This document shows positions 1-12,420 of a stretch of 64,000 bases of DNA, piece after piece (within the stretch, counting starts at the first letter, position 1; every line of letters begins with the position of its first letter). The translations under genes were made by a program, and so were the position numbers. Under the pieces are notes generated by a model. It ran no database searches. It was not told the DNA's origin and saw only the letters and a program-made list of their open reading frames with translations. Location of the stretch: the NCBI GenBank assembly GCA_025890175.1, contig JANPYM010000008.1, positions 1,961,650-2,025,649 on the forward strand. The letters are read 5' to 3'. The stretch is from Ciborinia camelliae (Eukaryota; Ascomycota; Leotiomycetes; Helotiales; Sclerotiniaceae).

Positions 1-27
1 TTCATTATTACTAGATTGAGTATCTGA

Positions 28-138
28 TAGTCTCCGGCAGACGAGCTGCGACGTAGGTCCCAAGGTGCCGTTCAGAAAAACAATTCGAGGAGCGCAGCGA
101 GGCGAATTGATTTTCCGGCACCGAGGGGCCGGAGACAA
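28..138. other. Nested long hairpin element, possible structured RNA or small inverted-repeat element
   Basis: Three helices nest inside each other. Outer: GTCTCCGGC (30-38) with GCCGGAGAC (128-136). Middle: GGTGCCG (64-70) with CGGCACC (116-122). Inner: GAAAAACAATTCG (75-87) with CGAATTGATTTTC (103-115), with one mismatch, closing a 15-base purine-rich loop. The pairing is read directly from the sequence. No long ORF covers it, and I recognise no RNA family. The element is richer in G+C than its flanks. It lies at the window edge, so more of it may lie upstream. A miniature inverted-repeat transposon is the main alternative to a transcribed RNA. Confidence 0.6.
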
Positions 139-2303
139 AGCTTGTGGGTTAAACTGTACATCCAGTCTGTACTCTACCTGCCTAGGTAGGTTCTAATCTA
201 TCTTATCGTAGTAATCGTACGGGAGGTACTCCGTCCTGCAGGTGTAAACGAAGAATCAATGGGTCGAAATGTTCCACCTCCTACCTAGGAAGACTCAAGA
301 CCTTCTAGATCTTTTACTTGTATGCAGAATGAATGCAGTTCAACGTGTTATTTCTTATTTTTCTAATCCGAATACTGTAATGCAAATGACTTAGGTTGGG
401 AAGTTGGGAATCCCTTCGTTTTCAAGAATATGTACCTAGTTGAGATGTGAGATGTATGTACTGTATCAATATTATCGATTCAATTTTTATGGAATTCAAT
501 AATATGTACAGTAGTAATAATGCTTCATTTGCTCCCGGTCGTGATACAGTATCTCATTTTTCATAATTATTGCGATTGGATTTATTGCTTCTGAAGATAT
601 TATTTGAAAGGTTCTGTATCAAACTTGTCTCGTAAGATATCATCTAGGTGTCATCAAAGCGTACGAATCTTTTCATCAACACCTGCATCATCTTCATACC
701 AGGTACAGTACTCGTATTGCTCACTACTACCTGGGTAGATGCTCACTACTACCTAGGTACATACTCACTACTACCTCGTATGTAGGGGATTCATCTTTTC
801 ACCAGCCAGTACCTACAGTTAGTCAGGACTCAGTCAGTACCTTACAGAAAATGAATATATAAAATTATTACCATACTTGAGTCGAGGGAGAAGAGAAATA
901 TAGTATCCAATCATCATGATCAATTCTTCTTCTGCCGGTCTTCCAGAGCACCTATCACAGGGTTGGAGAGTGCGGTCTTCCAAGTTTGACCTCTTCAAAC
1001 AACCTTCGTAACACGATTTAAAGGATCTGCCCTTGGAGAAACAGCCATTGATACGAGCAAATATTTGACACACGTACACGCACCATTACACACCTAGACT
1101 TTCCATCAATATCACATTTTGGTATGTCCACAGGTATTTGGTTATCTAATCACTTATTATGGTGGGCAGATCATCTGCATTAATACAGTAAAATTTGATA
1201 ATGTTACAATTTTATTGATTTATGATTATGATCATGATTATCATTAATATTGCATTCTTTTAATTCATTTCATGTCAAAGCTGCAATGGCACGAATGACG
1301 AAAACCCCCCTTGCGAACAAACCCTTGTTTCTCTTCATCATTTTGGTACACTGGACTGGTTGGTACAAACTTCAATGGTATCCAATGTTTTATCAATTCC
1401 CCTTCACAGTTCATCCCCTCCTTCCCTTACAAGTAAAAGTACGTACGTGCGTTGCTTCAACTTGCGTGCCCCTCTTCTCCTCCGAGATATCCAATAATCC
1501 AATAATACCTCCCTTCCGTTTTATTACTCAGTCTGATTATTTCATTCTATTTCTAGATGGAATATTTTTACTGTCCAGGCACAAAAAGGCAAGACAAGTT
1601 AGACAACTTTGACAAGGAAAGGATAAGGTCAAGCTCCACAAGGTTGTTCCAGCCCAGTGTGTGTGGACACTATCGAGAGAAATTCAAACCTGACCTTGCT
1701 CGAGCCTTGGTCGTCTGTTCTAGCATTAGCAAGCAATAACAGCATTAGTATCAATATCCTAGTTCTTTCTCAATCAATTATCAGGATTTCCTTTCCAAAG
1801 CGGGTTATGCACGCATTTCAAAACCCCGTATGCGTGTATCAGAGACACATTTCACCATTTAAGAACTGGTCCATCTGCCATACCACCATTCCACCATTCC
1901 ACGTCGTCGTGTCCTTTTTTGCCATCCCTCTATATCATTCTTCAAGTTTCTTAGTACAGGGTCTCGATCTTTTCCAAGTTCCACTTTCAGTCCCGTCTCG
2001 TCACTCGTTGCAAATCTCTAAACTGCATATAACTATAACTACAACTACAATATCTTAAGGCTGTGCCTAGGGATATATCACTTCAATCACTACACCTCCA
2101 ACTATCAACTCTCGTTATTAGGATCTTCTACCTAAACAACAACTTCATCATCGATTCTTCACTCACTACTTGAAGAGATCTTTAATATCATTATCATTCA
2201 TCCATCTCCAATCTCCACACACACACATACAAACCATCTTCAAACACTACCTCTCATAACCAACCTACCTCACCACTCTACATCACCAACCATAACCAAC
2301 AAC
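139..2303. other. Intergenic, no gene recognised
   Basis: Only short ORFs without recognisable content occur here. The stretch holds several copies of the TACCTAGGTAGG-type motif (about 178-190, 283-290, 749-757). From about 2060 to 2303 it becomes a C/A/T-rich, G-poor tract, typical of the promoter and 5' leader of a filamentous fungal gene and probably belonging to the small gene that follows. Confidence 0.5.
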
Positions 2304-2576
2304 ATGCGTTCATTCTCCTTCAGCAGCATCCGCGGATCTCTCCGTCGATCCTCATCTCCCTCCGGTAGTTCCGTCCACTCCCACTCCACGGGTCGAGAAT
2401 CCTACACATCCCACGCATCCAGTCCCGTGAGCACCATCAATGCAATCATGCACCGACAACCTTCCATGGTCGATCTCGAGGAGGAAAAAAAGAACTTTGG
2501 AACGGGCCTAGAGATTATGGAACCCAGGCCCCTCGTTTATTGGGGCGGTATGGAGGAGAGATTGGGGGGTTTTTAA
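2304..2576 (+). CDS. Small Ser-rich hypothetical protein, 90 aa
   Basis: I do not recognise this protein. It is a single uninterrupted ORF that starts at the first ATG after a long pyrimidine-rich, G-poor leader. The first half is basic and Ser-rich (MRSFSFSSIRGSLRRSSSPS and following), which suggests disorder and phosphorylation. The second half is acidic to neutral and ends in a Gly/Trp-containing stretch (YWGGMEERLGGF). No signal peptide or membrane segment is visible. The composition contrast between a clean coding-like ORF and its AT-rich flanks, and the well-formed leader, argue that it is a real gene. Function is unknown. Confidence 0.6.
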   Translation: MRSFSFSSIRGSLRRSSSPSGSSVHSHSTGRESYTSHASSPVSTINAIMHRQPSMVDLEEEKKNFGTGLEIMEPRPLVYWGGMEERLGGF

Positions 2577-4498
2577 GAGCGGGTATTACCTACCTACTGT
2601 ACTGGGATATGGACACTCTTTGCGGAGGTTCTGGGGCGTATGGGGATTCGGATTTGTGGCTTGGGTTGATGTCATCGTCCTTACCTACCTACCTATATAC
2701 CTATCTATTCATCGCGTAGATGAGGGGTGATTGGATTGTCGGATTGATGACTACAGTACGGGATTTGCGGGATTCGATTGTGGGAGAGAGGTCTTCAATT
2801 TCATTCCTCTATGGCGTTCACGGCTGCAAAACGGTTGGGTTCTATTCTTCTAGAATATATGGATTTTGGGTGGAAGGAGGGGGCGTTTATTTTTCTTGAT
2901 GGAATGGATGAATAGATGCCATTGGTTTTTTTTTACCTTTTTTTACGGCCGTCTATCAATTAGATGTCAATATTATACTATACTACAATACAATACCATA
3001 CAATATTATCAGTGGCCTTTCTCTTTTTCTCGGAGGAGGAAAATTTGTTGTTTATATTGGGATGATGTGATACAATATGATACAGCATGATACAATACAT
3101 TTATTGATGAATTGATCATTTCCATTTGGATTCTGTCTCTTTGAATGTGATTCTCGAATACATACTCGCATAGGTATCTAATACACAGGTACCTACTGTA
3201 CAAGTCTATACATAACAGAGCCAATCCAACCAACAATATCTATCTCAATAGGCAATGTGTCACCTATCTCATTTCTTTTAATATTTCATCCCGTTATTAT
3301 TGAGATTTCTTAATTTCCCACTTCCCATCTCTCATTCATCTCTCCATCCCATATGTATATACAAACTCAGGGTGGTTAGGTAGGTATCCATCTAATACCT
3401 ATCAACTCAATCCGTAGGCTACCCATCAACCTAGGTAGGTATTTATCTCGATACTTGTCAATTTCTCAAAATCTCATTTTATTCATTGTATACATTGCAT
3501 TCATTTCATATTTATCTACTACCTTCAGTCTAGGTAGGTAGGTACAGGACTTTCAAACTACCGGTATACTTTCAAACTTCATTGTATACTAGGTAGTAGG
3601 TACCTATCTTCAGACTACATATCTACATACAAACTCAGTACATGGATATCTAACTAACAAATATCCATCAATTTTGTTTGTACCTACAGCTGACTGACTG
3701 ACCTAGGTACCTAACAAAATATCCCCGGGCCCCCTTGTACATGACACGGCACTCACGGCACAAGCAGCCGCATCGCGTCGCTTCGACCTTCTTTGATGGG
3801 GTTCACTTGCATTGCTGTGCATGACAGGTGCAGGATGATGTTGTAATGGATGTTGTATCTTGTAAATGGATGTTGTATTTATTCATTCATTTATTAAAGG
3901 GATTTTGTAACGAAGCTTGAAATTTGAAGTTTGAATACTATATACTATTGATGCTATGCTATACTGCCCATGTACTGTATTGTATATCTAATTATCGATT
4001 ATTATCAATTATCAATTAAGCTTATATATCAACTTCCAATTATCAACTTCCAATTATCGTAAGGTTAACCACCTAACTAACCTATCCGGGAATCGGGATA
4101 GCCTACAATGCCCTACATACTAGGTAGGTATTTTTGTAACCCCACCTGGGAGCCAAATATACCTAGTACGTACCTACCTACCTACCTAATAGAGTAGAAA
4201 GGAAAGTAGTCTTTGCCAATTATAGAGGAATTACAATTATAATATCGATTACAATTTCAATTCCTTTTCTTAGGTATTCTATTCTGTTCACCAACCCAAC
4301 GGAGTGGAGTGCGTTGGCAACGAACGCCGAGGAATCGGGTGGGTGGGGAAATTTTTATAGGGAATTGGGAATTGGAGGAGATTGACTTGGGAGGGATTGA
4401 CTTTGGGGGAATTGATTTGGAAGAAGAGGAAATAAATTGAAAGGCAGTTCTCACAAGGGAATCTTGGATCTTGGGATTATTGTGTGAGAGAGGTGGAG
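2577..4498. other. Intergenic, rich in short repeats, no gene recognised
   Basis: AT-rich spacer with many TACCTACC/TAGGTAGG motifs (about 2684-2692, 3377-3388, 3432-3441, 3530-3543, 4119-4130, 4165-4190), ATACAATA-type microsatellite tracts near 2975-3100, and a short direct duplication of TCAACTTCCAATTA near 4028-4055. Small ORFs here overlap repeats and look spurious. Confidence 0.5.
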
Positions 4499-6641
4499 AT
4501 GGGGATGGATTTGGATAGGGAACGGGAGCTTGAGCTTAGGAGAATTGGAAGGGGAAGGGGAAGGGGACGGAATTTGGCAGGGATCGATGGTGAGGGTACA
4601 AATGGAAAGGGAGATAGAGATGGAGATGAAGATGGAAACGAAAATGGAAGCGGAAGCGGAACCGGATGGGTTCGCAATGAATCAGACTCATCGGGTTCGG
4701 ATAATAGGGTTGGAGACGAAGAGGACGAGGACGAGGATGAGGATGAAGATGTTTTGATATCGAGTGAGGTTGAGGCTGGGCGACCAAATTCGGAGATGAA
4801 TCTGGATACGGGTATGGAAATGGATAGAGCACAAGCTTGGAATCTCTATCTGAGTCACTTTTTATCAACGTGGAATGGGAGGAGTTATGAATTTGCGGCT
4901 GTGAGTTATTAGAGGTGAAGTAGGGATTGGTAAAGGTGAAGATACTGATGGGTTTTATTATAGATTATCTTCACGGCGAATGCGTGGCCGGATACGCTTG
5001 TTGCTGCTTCTATACGGTATGTTTCTCTCTCCCTTTCCGCCATTAAAGTATGTATGGAAAAGAGATGGATGGAGGGAATTTATATCACGTGATAGATAAA
5101 TGCTGATTTAAGATCATCTTAATAGAGGTATTGTGAGGACTTTAGCATCGATTTGCTTCTCTTCAAGTGTTGGGAGATGGGTTGATAAGAGTCCGGATCG
5201 ATTGAGGACACTTTTGACTACGATTACTGCCAATAGAGTTGCAGTAATCTGTGCATCTGCACTGTGGTTCTTTGTGGTAGAATCAGAGAATGAAGGTGGT
5301 GAAGGGGGAATACCTTTACCCAAGATGGTAACGGACGATTTAGCATTCAGGGATGCTGTCAAGATTTTCATGTTTGTGCCGATTCTTGGTTTTGGTATCT
5401 TGGAGGGGTTGAGCGCTAGTGGTAATATGCTATCGATGGAAAGGGATTGGGTGGTTACTGCTGCAGCGCCGGAAGGAAAGGTATATGATCTTACGCATCT
5501 AAACTCTACGATGAGGAGGATCGATTTGAGCTGTAAGCTTCTTGCGCCGATATTGATTTCGTTTCTAATCTCGGCTTTGGGGATAAAGGCTGGGGTGGTT
5601 GTTGTGGGTGGTATGAGTGCTGCGAGTTGGGGAGTAGAAATGTGGTGTGCGCGAAGAGTTTGGAGGTCTAATATTCGATTACAGACACGGAAAGATATAA
5701 GAGATGATGAAGTGGTTTCGGGTATTGTGGAGGTACGGAATTTGACTGAGAAGATTGCTCGAGGTTTCCGATTGTATCGGGAAGATTTCAGTAACTACTT
5801 TTCGTCGAAAGTCTGGATCCCGTCATTATCTCTATCTTTACTTCATCTCTCGGCACTTTCATATGGAGCGACGTTTATTACATTTCTACTGAACGCGGGA
5901 TTCTCATTGGATCTAATTACACTCGCACGAGCGGCAGGAAGTGTGGTTGAAATTAGTAGCACGGCTGTAACTCCTTATGGAGTTCGACAACTATCTAAAG
6001 CTCATGGACATGGTCGATATGATCGTCTACACGCAAATGGTTCTGATGAAGCTTTGTTACAAGGAGAAAGTGAAATTGATGAATCAGGTAGAGTCACTAC
6101 GGGATTAGAACGATTGGGTCTTTGGGGTCTTTCATGGCAACTTATCAACTTAGTACGTATACCCTCCTCTATATCCATTTCAAACGTACTAATTCAACCA
6201 TAGATACCTGTAACACTAATCCTATGGTCCCTCTCCTCCACCATTCCTTCGAATCCACTTCCTACCCTCCTAACTCGCATGATCCCACCGACCAACTCAA
6301 TACTTCTCCCCCTCCTTCTCTTCACCACTCTTTCCTTCTCACGTCTAGGTCTTTGGATCTTCGACCTCACAACCCAACAATTAACCCAAACGCTCGTCTC
6401 CCCTACTCATCGGTCCTCCTTCACTGGTTGCGAATATTCTCTCGTTGCTTTCTTCGAATTGGGTAATAATGTAATGGCGATGGTTTGGTCCAGGCCGGAA
6501 CAATTTAAATGGGTGGCGCTGGTGAGTTTAGGGGCGGTGGTTTTGAGTGCGATGTTATACGCTGGGTGGGTGAGGAGTGTTAGAGGCCATTTAGTACATT
6601 GGGAAAAGATGGGTGGATGTGCGGGGAAATGTGGAAGATGA
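4499..6641 (+). CDS. Ferroportin-family iron transporter (SLC40/FPN1), 639 aa
   Basis: Predicted multispanning membrane protein of the ferroportin family, which exports Fe2+ (or related metals) from the cytosol or into an organelle. The model has four exons: 4499-4900, 4964-5016, 5126-6152 and 6204-6641. All three introns are GT-AG and every phase joins. The N-terminal ~110 residues are highly charged, with an Asp/Glu-rich tract near 4715-4750. The family domain starts at AWNLYLSHFLSTWNGRSYEF and continues with a GRWVDK-type motif (family pattern G-x-W-V-D) after the second intron. Many hydrophobic segments follow (GFGILEGLS, APILISFLISALG, LLHLSALSYGATFITFLLNAGFS), as do the last helices encoded by exon 4. 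The start is the first ATG of the frame; the N-terminus could be shorter. Fungal members are often vacuolar or of unknown location. Family assignment is firm; location and metal are inference. Confidence 0.85.
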
Positions 6642-7619
6642 TGGGGTTTATGAGAGAGATGGTATTATGGTATTATAAAAATGCTGAGTGTTATTCCTCG
6701 CCTACCATAACTTCGTACTGACCATTGAAAGGTTTTCGATCCCAATACAACCATTCCCACAACCTACTTCCACAAAGACTTGGAATCGAATTTCAAAAAG
6801 AACTTCGAAACAAATACGTATCACAAATCTTCCATCACAATGTCTTTGATCTCAATATTCAAATTCCCAATACAGTTCTACAAGACATCATGTCCCACTT
6901 TTGTGCTACCTACACAAGACTTTCCACAACAAACAAATTCCACTTCATTTAATGTACACGAGCCAAGTGGCAGTGATTCATCCTTTCGATACATTACGTT
7001 GTAACTACGTCATCTGTGCCATCTTCCAAGATATATTTATTCACTCTCATCCATTCTCCCCTTTTTACTTTCGTCTCATGTCATAGCGAGCCGAGCTATA
7101 GGCTTACAGAATCACCCCACCCCCGCTTTTCACGAAGCTGGAGTATTCAGAACAGCCACTTATGGATATATACGTGTTTTTTTGAATCACAAAAGGCCAC
7201 CAGTTCTCCACCTACAATACTACATAGCGATACAGTTGTCTTTAAAAACTCTCCATCTACCATACATTGGTCCGTCCATAAAAACAAATAACCATTTCCA
7301 GATCTTGCGATTTGACCCATATCCAAGAGTTCAATGATGGGTCTGCGCCTCATTCTATATCCATCGGCGCGACAAAAAATACGAAGACGAGAAGAATCCA
7401 GGAGACGCGACTTTACATCACGTAATTAAATCATAAATATTCATTGTCAATATTCATCTAAAATATTTCGTCAATACCAACCAACAGAAGCTCCCGGATA
7501 CCTAGCCATACAAACTAGAATCTAAAACCTGTAGAACCTTCTACTTACAAAGGAAATACCTAAAATACCAATACAATAGCAGCATATCTCGAACATTCGA
7601 TACTCTTCTACAGCTAACG
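6642..7619. other. Intergenic between ferroportin and orphan gene
   Basis: No coding region recognised. The last 150 bases before 7620 are A/C-rich and G-poor, like the leaders of other genes in this window. Confidence 0.4.
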
Positions 7620-10091
7620 ATGGCAAATCCTAAAACTCCGCGACAAACGTCGCGGTCTTTCTTTTCCCAAAACCGCGTCTCATCTAAATCTGCACCAACA
7701 ATATCAACATCAACAATCTACACCACTCCTCAAAGACCATCCTCATCCTTCGCCAGTTCCCCCTCGCACGCATCCTCCCTATCCCTATCTCCATCAAGAA
7801 TGACCACAAAAATGCGCACCCTATGGAGTACCTCCCAAACCAAATTACTCAACAACCTAAACCAAAACCTAAAGAAATTAACTCCCACCAATTTCCCTCT
7901 CCCATTCAACCACACTCCCACCCCTCCATCATCTAGTCCCAACGGTCTCCCCGAAAAACCTTCATACATGTGTACAATAGATCCGCTATCTGGCCCCAGC
8001 ACCCGACATGCCGAATACCTATTCTCGCGCGTTAATAAGGGGTTGTTGACGCCGGATTACTATATTACACCGCCCCCTTCTTCGCCTTTGTCGGAATCTC
8101 TGGTTGAATCTTCGACTCTTGCGAGTTCCCCGCTGGAATATAAGAGGAGATGTTGTGAAAGGGTTCATGGGGATGAGGATGTGGAAATCGAGAATAAATC
8201 CCCCTATGCATGGAAAACGCTGCAGAAATCTTGCAAAGAGGTTTTGGATACTATTAATACGCATATCAATATTCACACCCATACCCATACCAATCTTAAC
8301 ACTCTTATAGCAAAGTGTGAGAACTCGGAGAAAATCACCGGTCAGGAAGATGGGAATCGTTTTCCGAGGTGTATTGATATTGAAGAGGATGCGGATGTAT
8401 ACTCTGCATATACAGAGGGACGATATGGTTGTGATGGAAATCGAGAAGGGGATAGGAGGAATGAATTCATTCGTACGAGATCAAGGGAGAGTATTGTGGA
8501 AATTCTATTCGACGCCGAGGAGAATTACAATTCTTTTCCTTCTCCACCTCCTTCTCCTTCTCCTCCCTCTTTTTCCGTTTCACAAACACAAAACCAAAAC
8601 CAAAATAACCCCAGCAAAACTCTTACACACCAAATCGAATTACAACCATCTCATTTAAATTCTCCGGATTCGAACAACCCGCTTCGGATTATTGAACATG
8701 TCAATAATTCATGCTCAAATAGAGAACAGAGCGAATCACGACACGAGAGAGCGAGACAGGCGCGGATTTCAAAAGAGATGGAAGAGGCGGTCAATGATTG
8801 TATTCATCCACATGAGAAATTTTATACGCATAAGAATATGTGTCATGAGGTGGTGGTGAGGGATTTTGCTCATATGAAGATGAGGCCTGTGGTTAAGACC
8901 TCATCTGCATGTGTTAAGAGTGGTGGGGATGAAGTTGCTCAAGTGGAGATGAAGGATTGTGATGGTGAGGGTGAAGATTCACGATATGCGAAGTCATTGC
9001 TTGATCTTGAGGATTCGAGATTTGAGGATGGGGAGGAGGAGGAGGAGACTGAGAGTGAGGAGACAACGTGCGAAGCCGAGAGAGTTCCGTCTACCAGACT
9101 GGAAAATTTGGCTCCGCATACATCCACATCCACATCCACATCAACATCAACAAGTAAAAAACAACCTCAAAACACCAGCGACACCATATCCCAATCCCAA
9201 TCCCAATCCGCAACAAAACCACCTCATTCCAAACCAGCAGAACAAGCAACCAAACCCCCCATCAAAACCCATCTCGCGCACAACATCTACGCGCGCAAGA
9301 ATTTTCCCAAGCCCTCATCCACCTCCCACGTCTCCCTTCACATCCCCCCCATCACAAGACCCCTCTTCCGCCACCCACGCGCAACCCCGAAGATCTATCG
9401 ACCTCCCAACTTTCCATCCCCGCTTCCATCATGGATTCGGCGTATCTCCGCGGAAGCGAAATGCAGGATCATTTGTTGGGGTGTTCGTTTTGTTCAGGGG
9501 GGTTGGGGTTGGAGTTGGGGTTGGGGGGGGAGGAATTCTTGGGGTTGGAATGGTGATGTTGATGTTGATGATGATGAGAATGTTGACCTCGAGATTCCCG
9601 GTGATACGGAAAATACTTTTAGCGATCTTCTTCATACGCCTGATTGGGAGAATTCAAAACCTCGAACTCTATGTGTGCAGGACGTAGAATGCGTCAAAAT
9701 TGGAATGGTTGAAGATGAAAATGCAGATGCAGAAGAAGAGAAGCAAACCCAAAAAGAAGAATTGCAAATGCAATTACGACTCTTGCCCTATACATTCCCG
9801 GGCACGAATGTTTATCTGTATGAACCGAAATCGATACCGATACCGATATCGATAGCCGGCCCCGTTCCTGTTGGGTCATCGATGGGAATGCGGGGTTCTT
9901 TGGATGCTTTGCGGATGAGGATGCGGATGGGGAATGGGAGAGAAGAGGAAATGGAAAGGGAAAGGGGACGGGAAAGGGAAAATAGTGGGGAGCTTGAGAA
10001 GGGGGAGAAATGTGTTATGATGCATTTTTCACGCGCGCCGACGGGGAGAGAGGGGATGGGGATGGGGATGGAGATAAGTAGTTGGGGTTGA
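7620..10091 (+). CDS. Low-complexity orphan protein, 823 aa
   Basis: Not recognised. One intronless ORF of 823 codons begins at ATG after a G-poor leader. It is built of low-complexity blocks: a Ser/Thr/Pro-rich N-terminus (~1-100), a PSPPPSPSPPSF tract near residue 310, and an acidic Glu-rich block (GEEEEETESEETT) near 465. Near 500 lies a Thr-Ser dipeptide repeat encoded by CATCCA-type hexamers. Near 630 is a striking Gly/Trp segment (GGWGWSWGWGGRNSWGWNG) followed at once by an acidic DVDVDDDENVD tract. The C-terminal ~100 residues are Met/Arg/Glu-rich repeats. No signal peptide or membrane helix is evident. The ORF length and its bias against stops support a real but fast-evolving disordered protein. 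Confidence 0.65.
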   Translation: MANPKTPRQTSRSFFSQNRVSSKSAPTISTSTIYTTPQRPSSSFASSPSHASSLSLSPSRMTTKMRTLWSTSQTKLLNNLNQNLKKLTPTNFPLPFNHTPTPPSSSPNGLPEKPSYMCTIDPLSGPSTRHAEYLFSRVNKGLLTPDYYITPPPSSPLSESLVESSTLASSPLEYKRRCCERVHGDEDVEIENKSPYAWKTLQKSCKEVLDTINTHINIHTHTHTNLNTLIAKCENSEKITGQEDGNRFPRCIDIEEDADVYSAYTEGRYGCDGNREGDRRNEFIRTRSRESIVEILFDAEENYNSFPSPPPSPSPPSFSVSQTQNQNQNNPSKTLTHQIELQPSHLNSPDSNNPLRIIEHVNNSCSNREQSESRHERARQARISKEMEEAVNDCIHPHEKFYTHKNMCHEVVVRDFAHMKMRPVVKTSSACVKSGGDEVAQVEMKDCDGEGEDSRYAKSLLDLEDSRFEDGEEEEETESEETTCEAERVPSTRLENLAPHTSTSTSTSTSTSKKQPQNTSDTISQSQSQSATKPPHSKPAEQATKPPIKTHLAHNIYARKNFPKPSSTSHVSLHIPPITRPLFRHPRATPKIYRPPNFPSPLPSWIRRISAEAKCRIICWGVRFVQGGWGWSWGWGGRNSWGWNGDVDVDDDENVDLEIPGDTENTFSDLLHTPDWENSKPRTLCVQDVECVKIGMVEDENADAEEEKQTQKEELQMQLRLLPYTFPGTNVYLYEPKSIPIPISIAGPVPVGSSMGMRGSLDALRMRMRMGNGREEEMERERGRERENSGELEKGEKCVMMHFSRAPTGREGMGMGMEISSWG

Positions 10092-11169
10092 GGATTTATA
10101 TCTCATCTCATCTCCTCTTATCTATCTATCTACCTATCTACCTGCCCTCTAAAATGTATAGAACAATCATCTGCAGATGACAGAAAGAGAAAAGAAGAGA
10201 AGAGAAGAGAATTCTCAACTTGGGAATATTTAACCTTAGTAATTTTAGGTCAGGGATCGGTGGAAAATATCATGTATGGAAAATAGGAGAATAGTATAGT
10301 TGAGTACAGGACAGTACAATACAGTTGAATACCCATCTAATGATACCTACGTAGGTAGCAAAAGAAAAGAGCGAGATTATTTGTTGAATGGATGGATGGA
10401 TGGTAGGGTGAGATAGGGTGAGTTGAGATAAGATGAGATGATATTAAAATGAAATGAAATGAAAGTTCTCTCTTCACTTCGGATGAACAAATTAAAAATG
10501 AAAATGAAAATGAAAATGGTGTTTAGGGATAGTGTTTGTGGATATATATATATGTATGTATGTATTTATATATATATATATGTATAGGCACCTAAAATAC
10601 AAATAACATAAATTGATATAAAAAGAAAAAGGAGGGAAAGAAAGGGGATGGGAGGGGAGAGAGACAGGGAGGTTATTCAATATTTCAATAACTTCAAAAT
10701 ACAATTGCACAGCTAACTTGGAGACCTAACCTTGACCTCGTGGTATAGTATAGGGCCCGTTATAACTAACTTCCTTTGACGGACGGTAGATATCGATGAT
10801 GCGGGGGGAGAGGGGGGTAAAGAGGGGGGTAGAGGAGGGGGTAGAGGAGAGGGGTAAAGAGGAATAGGATAATAAGATTAGATTGGAAATACATAGGAGG
10901 GGGTGTTAGATATCGTTGGGACGTATTTTGTCTCATTAGATATTTATAATGGATTAATGGAAAGTTGGAAAGTTAATTATTCAACAGCGAAACCGAAGAA
11001 TCAGAGATGGGAAAAACAGCAGGTGGGTTTCTCGTTTGATAAGGATTTAGGTACCTACGGCATAGATAGTTAGTTATGGTTTGTTAATTAGATGTCAGAT
11101 ATATATACATACTACCTATTTGATGTACTGTAAGATGAGAATTAGGATTAGAATTCGGATTTTTATATC

Positions 11170-11199
11170 GGTTTGGTTTGGTTTGGTTTGGTTTGGTTC
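11170..11199 (+). repeat. (TTTGG)n microsatellite
   Basis: About five to six consecutive copies of a GGTTT pentamer, directly visible. Confidence 0.9.
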
Positions 11200-12002
11200 G
11201 ATTCGGTAGGTATCTCAAGAAAAATGAAAAGCTTCAAGTCTTTTCGAACTCCCGAGTCCCAAGATGATTTCCAACAATCCGGCCAATCATAAAAAACTTC
11301 TAAATTCTTGAATCCAATGAGAATACTTACTTCACTCACTCTATATTATGTGGAATATTCGATTCTCTTGTTTTTGAATAATGTATATATATTGAAAGCT
11401 CTGATCTGGACTGAGGACTCGCGGATCCTTTGCTTGAGAAGATGATGGAAGTATGGATGGAAGTATGTGGTATGTGGTATGGTTGTTCGATTTGATTACT
11501 TACCTATGTATGTTTGTATAGGTATGTATAACTCTCATGCAAAAGTGCAAAAGTAATACTTTATATAAATAAGAGATAGGTAGGTAGACTTGGGATATAA
11601 GAAAATATGGTTATGGTTGTGTATCGAGCTAGTGTATGTAGAACTATTTTATATCAACAGAAAATCCACTACAAAATGGCATCTTTCATAATATCCATAT
11701 CCATATCCAATCTAACTTCTAACTCCCAAGTTCCTCCGCAATACGAAAATGCGGATTTCCTTGGAGATATGTACAGGATTTGGTAATAAGGGGGTCCCAT
11801 CAATCTATTCGCTAATTAATCATTTATTATATTTCAGACAACATACATAACAATTATATGCTCGAAGATGAATATTTTAGTGATAGCAATAACAACACCA
11901 GCAATGAGAGAACAATGATGACAAACACAACATAATTAATGAAAACGTATACATACCATCGTTCCCTTAATGAAACAAAAACATGAATATAAAAATATAT
12001 TC

Positions 12003-12029
12003 CCAGCCCAGCCCAGCCCAGCCCAGCCC
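12003..12029 (+). repeat. (AGCCC)n microsatellite
   Basis: Five near-perfect pentamer copies in an otherwise AT-rich region. Confidence 0.9.
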
Positions 12030-12387
12030 ATGCGCTCCACCCCGAAACAGATCCTCGACACGCAACGGAATGGAGAAAACATCAGAGACCATCCATCATA
12101 CATATATTCAAGATTTTCGAAAAGAAGGATTTTTGATCTTCATCACTTCATCTCCGGTGTCTATCTATCTATTTATACCTAGAAGAGAAATTTCTTTCTC
12201 TTTATAGGGCCCCCTTTTCATATCCTTCTATCCATCCTTCAGTATACTATACTATAGATACTATACCATACTATACTATACTATAATAATAAATAAATAT
12301 GTAAATAAAAAATGCATTTCCGCATTAGCATTAGCATTAGCATTAGTATTAAAACAAACAATCAGTCAGTATACCTCAATAGAGTCT

Positions 12388-12420
12388 ATCTATCCATCCA
12401 TCCATCCATCCATCTATCTA
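12388..12420 (+). repeat. (ATCC)n microsatellite
   Basis: Run of TCCA/ATCC tetramers flanked by CTAT tetramers. Confidence 0.85.

Noticed and set aside
28..138. tRNA or rRNA fragment
   Set aside because: No A/B box, no cloverleaf geometry and no rRNA-like conserved strings.
4477..4868. Minus-strand Pro/Ser/Phe-rich ORFs opposite the ferroportin N-terminus
   Set aside because: They mirror the purine-rich acidic coding sequence on the plus strand and show no independent evidence.
8959..9687. 242-aa plus-strand ORF inside the 823-aa orphan
   Set aside because: Overlapping alternate frame of a longer ORF, made of His/Pro/Asn and Val/Gly low complexity.
11190..11205. GGTTCGATTCG as a tRNA B box
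   Set aside because: It is the decayed end of the GGTTT repeat; no A box or acceptor stem surrounds it.
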